A DNA stretch of 64,000 nucleotides from Alphaproteobacteria bacterium (GTDB taxonomy: Bacteria > Pseudomonadota > Alphaproteobacteria > UBA6615), in assembly GCA_028279245.1 (NCBI GenBank), contig JANQOE010000039.1, forward strand, positions 1 to 64,000, given 5' to 3'. The notes beneath the pieces are model-generated. The model saw only the letters and a list, made by a program, of their open reading frames with translations. It was not told the DNA's origin and searched no databases. The translations under genes and the position numbers were made by a program. Below are positions 15,806 to 24,921 of this stretch, piece after piece. How positions within the stretch are numbered: the first letter of the stretch is position 1; each line of letters opens with the position of its first letter.

Positions 15806-17080
15806 ATGCCGCACCTCAACCGGACCCACGATCCATCGCGCCGGAGCTGGGTCGAAAGCGCCAACACCGGCACGACCGACTTCCCAATTCAGAACTTGCC
15901 GTTCGGCGTCTTCAGCACCGGCGGCGGGTCGCTGCGGGTTGGCACCGCCATCGGCGACTACATTCTAGATCTCGCGGCCATCGAGACCGCGGGTCTCGTT
16001 CGGCCGGCCGGCGAGGCCACGGTCTTCGCCGCCGACCGGCTGAACCCGTTCATGGCCTTGCCCCAATCGGTCTGGTTGGCGACCCGCGCGCGGCTCTCGG
16101 AACTGCTCGACCGGGACAATGCCACCCTGCGCGACGACACAGATCTGCGGCACCGGGCTCTGATCCCTATGGCGGACGCGACCCTCCATCTGCCTTTCTT
16201 CGTCCGCAGCTATACCGACTTCTATGCGTCGAAGGAGCATGCCACCAACGTCGGGTCGATGTTCCGCGACCCTGACAACGCCCTACTGCCCAATTGGCTG
16301 CATCTGCCCATCGGCTACAACGGCCGCGCCTCAACGGTAGTGGTCAGCGGGACCGAGATCCCCCGGCCACACGGCCAGCTCAAGAGCCCGGCCAACGACC
16401 GCCCACGCTTCGCGCCCTGCGAAAAGCTCGACATCGAACTGGAACTCGGCGCCGTCGTCGGCACACCCAGCCCCATGGGCACGCGCGTATCGACCGCCGA
16501 CGCCTATGATATGATCTTCGGCTACGTACTGCTGAACGACTGGTCCGCCCGCGACATCCAGGTGTGGGAGTACCAGCCGCTGGGACCGTTTCAGTCCAAG
16601 GCGTTCGCCACCACCATCTCCCCCTGGGTCGTGACCCGCGAAGCGCTGGAACCGTACCGCGTCAACACGCCGGAACGGCTGCAGCCGCTATTGCCGTATC
16701 TCGAGGAGTCGGACCCGAACAACTTTGACCTCGATCTCGAAGTCGAACTCACAGCGGGCAGCGGCGCGCCCGTGACCATCACCCGGACCAATTACCGGCA
16801 CATGTACTATTCCGCGGCCCAACAGCTCGCCCACCACACCTCCAGCGGCTGCGCGATGTGCACCGGCGACCTGCTTGGGTCCGGCACCATCTCCGGTCCA
16901 ACCAAGGACAGCTTTGGCTCCCTGTTGGAGCTAACCTGGAACGGCCGCGACCCGCTGACCGTTCCCGGCGGCCAACGCGTGTTCCTTGAGGACAGCGACA
17001 GCGTCAGCATCAAAGGCTGGTGCGACGGCGGCCGCCACCGTATCGGCTTTGGCGACTGCGCCGGCCGGATTGTTTCCTAA
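15806..17080 (+). CDS. fahA: fumarylacetoacetase
   Basis: A 424-residue protein of full fumarylacetoacetase length. The N-terminal SH3-like domain (NLPFGVFSTGGGSLRVG) is followed by the FAH catalytic domain with VRSYTDFYASKEHATNVG, LDIELELGAVVG, GYVLLNDWSARDIQVWEYQPLGPF and CAMCTGDLLGSGTISGP. The Glu and Asp metal ligands and the catalytic His of SKEHA are all present. The enzyme hydrolyses fumarylacetoacetate to fumarate and acetoacetate as the last step of tyrosine/homogentisate degradation. Here it ends a TRAP-sulfatase-VOC operon, with no hmgA or maiA beside it, so it may serve an analogous ring-cleavage product. phhA lies 33 kb away. Confidence 0.93.
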   Translation: MPHLNRTHDPSRRSWVESANTGTTDFPIQNLPFGVFSTGGGSLRVGTAIGDYILDLAAIETAGLVRPAGEATVFAADRLNPFMALPQSVWLATRARLSELLDRDNATLRDDTDLRHRALIPMADATLHLPFFVRSYTDFYASKEHATNVGSMFRDPDNALLPNWLHLPIGYNGRASTVVVSGTEIPRPHGQLKSPANDRPRFAPCEKLDIELELGAVVGTPSPMGTRVSTADAYDMIFGYVLLNDWSARDIQVWEYQPLGPFQSKAFATTISPWVVTREALEPYRVNTPERLQPLLPYLEESDPNNFDLDLEVELTAGSGAPVTITRTNYRHMYYSAAQQLAHHTSSGCAMCTGDLLGSGTISGPTKDSFGSLLELTWNGRDPLTVPGGQRVFLEDSDSVSIKGWCDGGRHRIGFGDCAGRIVS

Positions 17081-17108
17081 GGCGTCAGCAGCCATCAACG
17101 GTATGCCT

Positions 17109-17191
17109 TGTCGTCCCGGACTTGATCCGGGATCCATGCCACGGCTCGCGCAAGCGGTGAGATGGACCCCGGGTCAGGCCCGGGGTGACAG
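17109..17191. repeat. double-palindrome intergenic repeat element
   Basis: Two GC-rich palindromes about 50 bp apart: CCCGGA-CTTGA-TCCGGG (17115-17131) and CCCCGGG-TCAGG-CCCGGGG (17167-17185), ending GTGACAG. This is the general form of dispersed extragenic palindromic elements in alphaproteobacteria. It sits between the convergent ends of the fahA and asd genes. Only one copy was noticed in the window. Confidence 0.7.
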
Positions 17192-17221
17192 TTTGGCGGC
17201 TAGGCTCGTGTGATGAGCCAC

Positions 17222-18367
<1,146 letters not shown>

Positions 18368-18503
18368 CTACCAGACCACGCGCGCACCGGCCAACACCCC
18401 GCAGCGAGGGGTCGGTGTGCCGGTGGTTTTGGTCGGCTGGTGAAGCATGGCGCGACCTTAGTCCGGATCGAGCTTGGGATAAAGACCGGCGTGCGGACAG
18501 ATC

Positions 18504-18944
18504 CTACACTGCCGCCAGCACCCCGTTTGCCAGCGCCTCCTCACGCCGGCCGGGTTCATACAGACCCATCGCGTTGGTCTGCTTCAGGAAACCCAGTTTC
18601 TTGTAGAAGCCCTCTTTCCCAGGCACCGTCGTCAGGAAGACCTTATGGGAGGGCACGCGCGCCAACAGGCTTTGCACCACCAGCCGCCCGATGCCACGAC
18701 CCTGATAGTCCGGGTGCACACACACGTCGAGAATGGTCGCGTAGTAGACCCCGTCCGAGGTCGCCCGCGCCGTGCCGACCAGTTGGCCGTCAAGACTGGC
18801 AAAGCAGGCAGCGTAACTATTGACGATCGCCAGGCGCAGCTCGTCAGGTTCACGTTTCACCAGAGCACGCGCCATCAGCGCCGCCAGTGCGTCCCAATCC
18901 ACCTTGCTGCAATCAAAAGAAATCTCGATATCGTCGGTCTTCAT
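18504..18944 (-). CDS. GNAT-family N-acetyltransferase
   Basis: A 146-residue acetyltransferase with the acetyl-CoA motif HPDYQGRGIGRLVV (about 85-98) preceded by the beta4 strand ATILDVCV, and the C-terminal YKKLGF element. The acceptor substrate is unknown. The gene is preceded by a strong intrinsic terminator (18971-18997), a 25-codon Arg-rich open frame and a good promoter, which together look like an attenuation leader, so expression may depend on translation of the leader. Confidence 0.88.
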   Translation of the reverse strand: MKTDDIEISFDCSKVDWDALAALMARALVKREPDELRLAIVNSYAACFASLDGQLVGTARATSDGVYYATILDVCVHPDYQGRGIGRLVVQSLLARVPSHKVFLTTVPGKEGFYKKLGFLKQTNAMGLYEPGRREEALANGVLAAV

Positions 18945-18970
18945 CTTCGCACGTCCCCAGCCTCAGAAAC

Positions 18971-18997
18971 AAAAAGCCGCCGGTCTGGCCGGCGGCT
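18971..18997 (-). terminator. intrinsic terminator upstream of the GNAT gene (possible attenuator)
   Basis: Read on the minus strand, AGCCGCCGG and CCGGCGGCT form a perfect 9-bp stem with a 5-base loop, followed directly by TTTTT. It lies 28 bases after the stop of the short leader frame and 27 bases before the GNAT start, so it can act as an attenuator of that gene or as the end of a short transcript. Confidence 0.8.
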
Positions 18998-19024
18998 AGA
19001 TCTGGGAAACGTCTCTTGACGAGA

Positions 19025-19102
19025 CTAACGCAGACGCCACACGCCCAGAACCACCCCCTGTCCTCGGGTACCTCGTCGTCGGAAGTGTCGTAGACGTGTC
19101 AT
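19025..19102 (-). CDS. putative 25-aa Arg-rich leader peptide
   Basis: A 25-codon frame (ATG at 19102, TAG at 19025) encoding a peptide with nine Arg, including an RRR run at residues 8-10 and the end WRLR. It falls between a consensus-like promoter and a strong terminator. The predicted transcription start is at or within a few bases of the ATG, so translation would be leaderless, as described for some alphaproteobacterial leader peptides. Whether it is translated is unknown; it is too short for statistical support. Alternatively the region is a short regulatory RNA. Confidence 0.4.
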   Translation of the reverse strand: MTRLRHFRRRGTRGQGVVLGVWRLR

Positions 19103-19108
19103 GACGCG

Positions 19109-19138
19109 CCTATAGGCCGGTGCAAGACGTCTTGTCAA
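19109..19138 (-). promoter_or_regulatory. candidate sigma-70 type promoter of the leader/GNAT transcript
   Basis: On the minus strand TTGACA (19138-19133) is followed after 18 bases by TATAGG (19114-19109). This is the best housekeeping-type promoter match I noticed in the window. It overlaps the end region of the SCP2 gene's intergenic flank and predicts a start near 19102. Confidence 0.55.
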
Positions 19139-19139
19139 G

Positions 19140-19445
19140 CTAATCGTCGAGAACCGACGCCAGCTTCATCGCATAGCCAAGCGAGCCATCGACCTTCAGC
19201 TTGCCCAGTGTATAGGCCAGTGTCGGGTTCAGGCTGCCCGTGATCAGCTTTTGCATGTCGCCGATCGACAGACGGATCGTACAGGTCGGGTCGTCCATTG
19301 GTTCTTCGGAGATCACCGGTGGGGTCTGGGTCGCGTCGAGGCCGACGATCCCGTCGTCGCCGAAGTCAAAGTTGTAGACGGCACCCAGACCGGCCAGGTC
19401 GACGGTCCGTGCCTTCAGGGCAGAGGTGATGGCTTCGACGCTCAT
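19140..19445 (-). CDS. SCP2 sterol/lipid-carrier domain protein
   Basis: A 101-residue single-domain SCP2 protein: GAVYNFDFGDDGIVGLDA, PTCTIRLSIGDMQKLITGSLNPTLAY (split here across the family's conserved core) and the closing LKVDGSLGYAMKLASVL. SCP2 domains hold fatty acyl chains or acyl-CoA in a hydrophobic tunnel. It starts 20 bp after the acyl-CoA ligase stop, in the same operon, and fits a carrier or presentation role for the ligase product. Confidence 0.9.
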   Translation of the reverse strand: MSVEAITSALKARTVDLAGLGAVYNFDFGDDGIVGLDATQTPPVISEEPMDDPTCTIRLSIGDMQKLITGSLNPTLAYTLGKLKVDGSLGYAMKLASVLDD

Positions 19446-19465
19446 ATCGTTGGTCCTTTCGGGTC

Positions 19466-21271
19466 TCAGGCGGGCGCGGGCGCCGGCTCGGCAGAGTCTT
19501 CTATGTCTTCGCGGCCCGGCTTGTCCGCTTGCAAGGCGGCGCGCGACGGCTTGCCGATAAAGGTCTGCGGCAGCGTTTCACGAAACTCGATCCGGCGCGG
19601 CATTTCGAAGGGCGCCAGCTTGTCTTTCAGAAACTGGCGCAGCTCACCGCCGGTGAGGCCGGCGCCTTCCTTCAGCACGATGAAGGTCTTCACCACCTCG
19701 CCCCGGTGCCGGTCCGGCACGCCGCAGGCGACGACATCTTTGACCCCCGGATGCAGCAACACAGCTTCTTCCACCATGCGCGGGTAGACGTTGAAGCCGC
19801 CGGTGATAATCAGGTCTTTAATGCGATCGATAATGAAGACATATCCGTCATCGTCGATGTAGCCGACATCGCCGGTGTGCAGTCGCCCACCGCGCATGGT
19901 CGTCGCGGTTTCTTCCTCATGGGCCATGTAGCCGGCCATGACCTGCGGCCCGGTGATACAGATCTCGCCGTGGGTGCCGTGCGGGACCAGCCGGTCCGGA
20001 TCTTCCAGATCGGTGATCTCGACATTCGTCCCCGGCACCGGCAGACCGATCGAGCCGGCCCGATTCTCGCCCTCGAACAAGTTGATGGTGCAGACCGGCG
20101 ATGCCTCGGTCAGGCCATAGCCCTCAACCAACCTGCAGCCGGTGCGCTGCTCGAACTCTGCCTGGATCTCCTTGTGCAAGGCAGCCCCACCGGAAATGCA
20201 ATAGTCGAGACTCGACAAGTCGTACTTGTCGAGATCCTTCTGGCTGTTGATCGCCGAATACATGGTCGGCACGCCCATGAACCAGTTCGGCCGGTGCTTG
20301 TCGATGGCAGTCAGCAACTCGTCGACCTTGAAACGCGGCAGCAGAATGAGCTCGACGCCTTTGTACAGCCCGGCCCCCATCACGCCGGTCAGGCCGAACA
20401 CGTGGAAAAACGGCAGCACGGCGATCATCTTGTCCTGCCGCGCCCCGCGGCTGTGCGCCCACATCGCCGTCTGCAAGGTGTTCGCATGCAGGTTCGCGTG
20501 GGTCAGCATCGCACCCTTCGGAATGCCGGTGGTGCCGCCGGTGTATTGCAGCAAGGCCACGTCCGTCGCCGGATCGATGTCGACCGGATCGAAGTCGCCA
20601 TCGTTCGAGGTCAATTTCTCGAAGCGGATATGCCGGTCGTCGCTGGGCACATTGACAATCGCCCCGCGCCGCAGCACGGCGAACAGCGCCGCCTCGCGCA
20701 ATCGCAGTGCCCGCCCCATGCCGCACACGATCACCTTCTCGAGACAGGTATCCTCAAGCCGCGCCGCCACCTTCGGGTACATCGCCTTCAGGTTCAGGGT
20801 GACCATCACCTTGCAACCGGCGTCGTTGATCTGCCGGGCGATCTCCCGCGGCGCGTACAGCGGGTTGAAATTGACGACCGTGCCGCCGGCTTTCAGCACC
20901 GCGAAGAAGCAGATCACGTAATAGGGACAGTTCGGTAGCAGCAGCCCGACCCGAACGCCCTTGCCAACACCCCGGGCCATTAGCCCCTTGGCGGCCCGAT
21001 CGATCAGGTCGCCGACATCCTTGTACTTGTAGGAGCGGCCGAGGAACTCGAGACAGGGGCGTTCCGCGTATGCCGCCAGCGCCTCGTCCCAAATCTTGGT
21101 CACCGACCCTGGTGTGATCTGGACGCTCCAGTCCACGCCCTTCGGGTAGGAGTCGAGCCAGGGCAACGCACGCGGCACATCGCCGATCGGCCCGACAATC
21201 GGCGTCTTGAACGGCCGGCCCCAGCGTTTGAGCCGCTCACCAATCAGACCGATACCCTCTGAAATCCGCAT
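19466..21271 (-). CDS. long-chain fatty-acid-CoA ligase (AMP-forming)
   Basis: A 601-residue adenylate-forming enzyme. Motifs in order: the AMP/P-loop YTGGTTGIPKGAM, the hinge-region VEGYGLTEASPV, HTGDVGYIDDDGYVFIIDRIKD, and near the C-terminus FIGKPSRAAL with the catalytic Lys. It should activate a fatty or aryl acid to its CoA thioester in the cytoplasm or at the inner face of the membrane. The N-terminal 40 residues are longer than in FadD. It starts 6 bp after the patatin gene and is followed by SCP2: acyl release, activation and carriage in one transcript. Confidence 0.92.
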   Translation of the reverse strand: MRISEGIGLIGERLKRWGRPFKTPIVGPIGDVPRALPWLDSYPKGVDWSVQITPGSVTKIWDEALAAYAERPCLEFLGRSYKYKDVGDLIDRAAKGLMARGVGKGVRVGLLLPNCPYYVICFFAVLKAGGTVVNFNPLYAPREIARQINDAGCKVMVTLNLKAMYPKVAARLEDTCLEKVIVCGMGRALRLREAALFAVLRRGAIVNVPSDDRHIRFEKLTSNDGDFDPVDIDPATDVALLQYTGGTTGIPKGAMLTHANLHANTLQTAMWAHSRGARQDKMIAVLPFFHVFGLTGVMGAGLYKGVELILLPRFKVDELLTAIDKHRPNWFMGVPTMYSAINSQKDLDKYDLSSLDYCISGGAALHKEIQAEFEQRTGCRLVEGYGLTEASPVCTINLFEGENRAGSIGLPVPGTNVEITDLEDPDRLVPHGTHGEICITGPQVMAGYMAHEEETATTMRGGRLHTGDVGYIDDDGYVFIIDRIKDLIITGGFNVYPRMVEEAVLLHPGVKDVVACGVPDRHRGEVVKTFIVLKEGAGLTGGELRQFLKDKLAPFEMPRRIEFRETLPQTFIGKPSRAALQADKPGREDIEDSAEPAPAPA

Positions 21272-21277
21272 TGGCAG

Positions 21278-22207
21278 CTACAACCCTGCGCGCCGCCGAC
21301 GGCCCGTCAACCGCCGCGCCGGTTGGAAGAACCGGTAACGATGCGTGTCGGCATGCAGACCGTCGAGCGCTTCCTTGAGGTCGTGCCGCGCCACGCGCAC
21401 CGCCTCACGGCCCAACTCGATCAGTTCGTCCGCGCGATGGAAATCTGTCAATGCAATATGACCCACCCGGGCATTTACATGGATGTCGGGGGGATTCGAT
21501 ACCATGCGCGAGCGTGCTACCCGGTCGGTGACGATATTCAACGTCGCCATCATCGCCCCGATCATTGACGGCGGCGCGACCGGTGCCGCCGGCAGTGGGG
21601 TCTCCACCCCGTTGAGCTGCGCGATCCCGGCCTCCTCGACCGGCGTGACACCTTCCATCGGGTTCCCAAGGCGCACGGCGATCACCAAATCCGCCCCCAG
21701 CGCCCGACACGCTGAGACCGGCACCGGATTGACCAGCCCGCCATCCACCAGCCAACGGCCGTTTACGTTCACCGGCTCAAAGAACCCCGGCACCGCAAAG
21801 GAGGCGCGTATGGCCTCGACCAACGGTCCCTTCCGCAGCCAGATCTCGTGACCCGAATACAGGTCGGTGCACACACTGACGTAGGTTCCGGGCAGGTTTT
21901 CGATGGAGGCACCGGCGATGTGGCGTTCCATTTCCGCCAGCAGCCGCTCACCGCCGATCAGCCCCCGGCCCCGCAATTTCAAGTCCATGAAGCGCAGCAT
22001 TTTCAGCCGGGACAGACTACAGGCCCACTTCTCCAGCTGCTTGAAGTGACCGCTGAGATAGCAGCCGCCGACCAGCGCCCCGATCGAGGTGCCGGCGACG
22101 ATATCCGGCTTGATGCCGATATCGGCCAGGGACTCGATCACGCCCAGATGCGCCCAGCCACGGGCGGCTCCGCCGCCCAGCGCCAGTCCGATCCGCGTAC
22201 GTCCCAT
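21278..22207 (-). CDS. patatin-like phospholipase
   Basis: A 309-residue lipid acyl hydrolase of the patatin/RssA type. The oxyanion loop GGGAARGWAHLG (11-22), nucleophile elbow GTSIG with Ser41, and catalytic Asp in VDGGLVNPVP are all present, so the Ser-Asp dyad is intact. The ATG at 22207 is preferred over a GTG seven codons upstream because homologues begin just before the glycine loop. First gene of the patatin/ligase/SCP2 operon, indicating release of fatty acids from membrane or storage lipids for reactivation. Confidence 0.92.
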   Translation of the reverse strand: MGRTRIGLALGGGAARGWAHLGVIESLADIGIKPDIVAGTSIGALVGGCYLSGHFKQLEKWACSLSRLKMLRFMDLKLRGRGLIGGERLLAEMERHIAGASIENLPGTYVSVCTDLYSGHEIWLRKGPLVEAIRASFAVPGFFEPVNVNGRWLVDGGLVNPVPVSACRALGADLVIAVRLGNPMEGVTPVEEAGIAQLNGVETPLPAAPVAPPSMIGAMMATLNIVTDRVARSRMVSNPPDIHVNARVGHIALTDFHRADELIELGREAVRVARHDLKEALDGLHADTHRYRFFQPARRLTGRRRRAGL

Positions 22208-22441
22208 GTGTCGTGTGGATACCTCCACAGCCAGGCCCTACTGAAGATATGGTTGCTGCCGAGGCTAGTTTCGCCCAGGGGCGGCTGAGATTCGGTTAAT
22301 GGCACGTAACCACGATCGCCTGGCCCGGATTTCCGCCGAAGTCATGGGGTTCAATTGACTGAGAGCGGCCGATCCATGCTGCGCCGCACCCAGGCGGCCA
22401 GCACGGCGCCTACCTGCGCCGCAAACCGTTGGCTTATCCGC

Positions 22442-23131
22442 CTAGAACGGAACCCCTACAGCATCATTGATGAATTTCATCATCGGCGTAGCAGCCCTGA
22501 ACGTCGCCGCCACATCCTTGACGAAATCCGGTGAGTTGGCAGCGTCCGCGGTCGTCTCGCGCATGGCAAAGAAGCTCTTTCGCTTGATGTCCTCGATGTG
22601 CGGATGCTCCGGGTCGAAATCGCGCGGCGGCCGTTTCAGCCCCTCGCCATGGACCCCGCCGAACGTTTCCTTGAAACGCTTGTTCTTTTTGACCTTGCCC
22701 CAACCCGTCGGGTCATTGGCGATAGCGGTACGGATCATCTTGAGCTGCGGGCTCGGCGGCATCCAGATGCCACCACCGAAGAACAGCCGGCCCGGCTCCA
22801 GATGCACATAGTAGCCGGGCGCGTGGGCGTCCTTGCCGAGCCTGTGGCGAAACTGACAGGCCCCGTGTTCCTTATAGGGGCGCTTGTCTTTGGAAAACCG
22901 CACGTCGCGATAGATCCGGAACATCGAGCCGCCATTCGGCCGCGGGTCGGCGACATACTCCTCGGAAATCTTCGCCAACAGGGGTGCCATCGCCTCGATG
23001 AAGGACGTCAGCGGACCGACGACATCTTCCTTGTATCGCGCCTTGTTCGGCTCGAACCACTCCCGCTTGTTATTGGCCGACAACTCCTCGAAGAAACCAA
23101 AGAAGCCGGGCCCAAATCCCGAAAACCCCAT
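22442..23131 (-). CDS. DUF2461-family protein
   Basis: A 229-residue protein of the DUF2461 (TIGR02453) family: FFEELSANNKREWFEPNKAR at the start, FRIYRDVRFSKDKRPYKEH in the middle, GYYVHLEPGRLFFGGGIWMP and the closing AMRETT region. No molecular function is established. The start at 23131 is fixed by GGAGGGAGG upstream and by the usual GFS/GFG beginning; the longer frame up to 23362 is ignored. It is divergent from the YCII/ECF pair. Confidence 0.9.
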   Translation of the reverse strand: MGFSGFGPGFFGFFEELSANNKREWFEPNKARYKEDVVGPLTSFIEAMAPLLAKISEEYVADPRPNGGSMFRIYRDVRFSKDKRPYKEHGACQFRHRLGKDAHAPGYYVHLEPGRLFFGGGIWMPPSPQLKMIRTAIANDPTGWGKVKKNKRFKETFGGVHGEGLKRPPRDFDPEHPHIEDIKRKSFFAMRETTADAANSPDFVKDVAATFRAATPMMKFINDAVGVPF

Positions 23132-23289
23132 CGTGAAAAAGCCTCCCTCCGTAGCCGCTCCAGCGGCATTGCCGGGATAATGACGCACCAACCCTCGAGA
23201 ATCCGACATTCCGGTGCAAAATGTCGAATACTCCTGACACCGCCCGTCAACACCAGGACACAACCACCCCAACCGGAGAACAGACGAAA

Positions 23290-23640
23290 ATGGAATATCT
23301 GTTGTTGCTCTACGAGGATGAAAGAAAATGGCAAGAAGCCACCGAAACCGACCGCGCGGCAATCATGGAGGCCTACTACACCTACACGAATTCCCTCCAG
23401 GAGGCGGGCGTGTTCAAGGGTGGCAACGCCTTGCAGCCAGTGGCTACCGCCACCACCGTCCGTCGCCGCAACCGTGAGCGCATGACCACCGATGGGCCCT
23501 TTGCCGAGACCAAGGAACAGCTTGGCGGCTACTATCTGATCGACTGCGCCAATCTGGACGAGGCCCTGGATTGGGCGGCAAAAATCCCCGCCGCCGAAAC
23601 CGGCTGCGTTGAAGTCCGGCCCGTCATGGTATTCGAATAG
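23290..23640 (+). CDS. YCII-related (DGPF) domain protein
   Basis: A 116-residue protein with the hallmark TTDGPFAETKEQLGGYYLID after an EYLLLLYEDE opening. The family is known for genetic linkage with ECF42 sigma factors, which is the next gene here. Function is unknown; it is thought to be part of the sigma factor's regulon or regulatory circuit. A GGAGA ribosome site precedes the ATG at 23290, so an in-frame start at 23221 is not used. Confidence 0.92.
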   Translation: MEYLLLLYEDERKWQEATETDRAAIMEAYYTYTNSLQEAGVFKGGNALQPVATATTVRRRNRERMTTDGPFAETKEQLGGYYLIDCANLDEALDWAAKIPAAETGCVEVRPVMVFE

Positions 23641-23685
23641 AACCGCGCCGCCCCTATCGGCGGTGCCATGCCACGTCGATAGCGG

Positions 23686-24921
23686 GTGAGCGTGCCGAAG
23701 GCAGAGATCGAACAGGTTTTCCGGGACGTCTCGGGCCGCGTCTTGGCCATGCTAATCGCCCGGGTCGGCGATTTCGACCTGGCCGAGGATGCCTACCAGG
23801 ACGCGGTAGCCACCGCATTGGAACGCTGGCCGCGGGACGGCGTGCCCCGCAACCCCGCCGCCTGGCTTGGCACCGTCGCGACCCGCAAGGCAATCGACCG
23901 GGTCCGGCGCGCCAAAACCCAGCGCACCCACCAAGACACCGTCGAACTCCTAGAAGAAGACCGCGCCTCCGGCAACCCGGAGGACGACGACATCCCGGAT
24001 CACCGGCTGCAGCTGATATTCACCTGCTGCCACCCATCCCTGTCGATGGAAGCGCAGGTCGGCCTCACCCTCCGCACCTTGGGCGGCCTGACCACCACCG
24101 AGATCGCCCGCGCCTTTCTGGTGCCGGAACCGACCCTTGCGCAACGGCTGGTACGCGCCAAGCGCAAGATCCGGGACGCCCAGATCCCCTACCAGATGCC
24201 GTCGCCCGAACGGATGCCCGAGCGGCTCACCGCGGTATTGACAACGGTCTATCTGATTTTCAACGAAGGCTATGTCGCCACCTCGGGACAATCCCTGATG
24301 CGGCAAGACCTCGGCGGCGAGGCCATTCGGTTGGGCCGTCTGCTAATCCATCTGATGCCGCGAGAACCAGAGGTCCTCGGCCTGTTGGCCCTGATGCTGC
24401 TGCACCATGCCCGCGCCCCGGCCCGGACCGATCACGACGGCAGCCTGGTCCTGCTGGAAGATCAGGACCGCTCTCTTTGGGATCGCAGCCTGATGAGCGA
24501 AGGCATCGAACTCGTCCGGCAGGCCGCAACGTTCGGCGTGCCCGGCCCGTTTCAGCTGCAGGCAGCCATCGGGGCCATCCACGCAGCGGCACCAAGCAGT
24601 GCCGACACTGACTGGCCAGCAGTCGTCGCCCTCTACAATGTCCTCGAACAGCTCCGTCCAACCAGCGTCGTTCGCTTGAACAAAGCGGTTGCCGTTGCAA
24701 TGGCGGAAGGGCCGGACGCCGGTCTTGCGCTGTTGGCGGACAGTCGCCTGGCAAAGAGCCTGAAGGACTATCAGCCCTACTACGTCACCCGCGCTGAGCT
24801 GCTGCTCCGGAGCGGGCGGCCCGGAGATGCGGCGCAAGACTTCGAACGAGCGATCGACCTAACCGCCAACGATATCGAGAAACAGCACCTGCAACGGCGG
24901 CTCACCGCCGCTAGAAAATAG
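23686..24921 (+). CDS. ECF42-type RNA polymerase sigma factor with C-terminal TPR-like extension
   Basis: A 411-residue sigma factor. Region 2 (DFDLAEDAYQDAVATALERW) and region 4 (TLGGLTTTEIARAFLVPEPTLAQRLVRAKRKI) occupy the first 185 residues; the remaining half is a helical, TPR-like domain (LLLRSGRPGDAAQDFERAID at the end). This long C-terminal extension and the adjacent DGPF gene define group ECF42, which lacks a classical anti-sigma factor and depends on its own extension for activity. A GTG at 23686 is taken as start; another GTG two codons later is possible. The 3' end overlaps the convergent gene by 11 bp. Confidence 0.92.
   Translation: MSVPKAEIEQVFRDVSGRVLAMLIARVGDFDLAEDAYQDAVATALERWPRDGVPRNPAAWLGTVATRKAIDRVRRAKTQRTHQDTVELLEEDRASGNPEDDDIPDHRLQLIFTCCHPSLSMEAQVGLTLRTLGGLTTTEIARAFLVPEPTLAQRLVRAKRKIRDAQIPYQMPSPERMPERLTAVLTTVYLIFNEGYVATSGQSLMRQDLGGEAIRLGRLLIHLMPREPEVLGLLALMLLHHARAPARTDHDGSLVLLEDQDRSLWDRSLMSEGIELVRQAATFGVPGPFQLQAAIGAIHAAAPSSADTDWPAVVALYNVLEQLRPTSVVRLNKAVAVAMAEGPDAGLALLADSRLAKSLKDYQPYYVTRAELLLRSGRPGDAAQDFERAIDLTANDIEKQHLQRRLTAARK

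Noticed and set aside
19529-20938. 469-codon open frame antisense to the acyl-CoA ligase
   Set aside because: Composition is that of an antisense shadow (Gln/His/Arg/Ala) and the ligase motifs are on the other strand.
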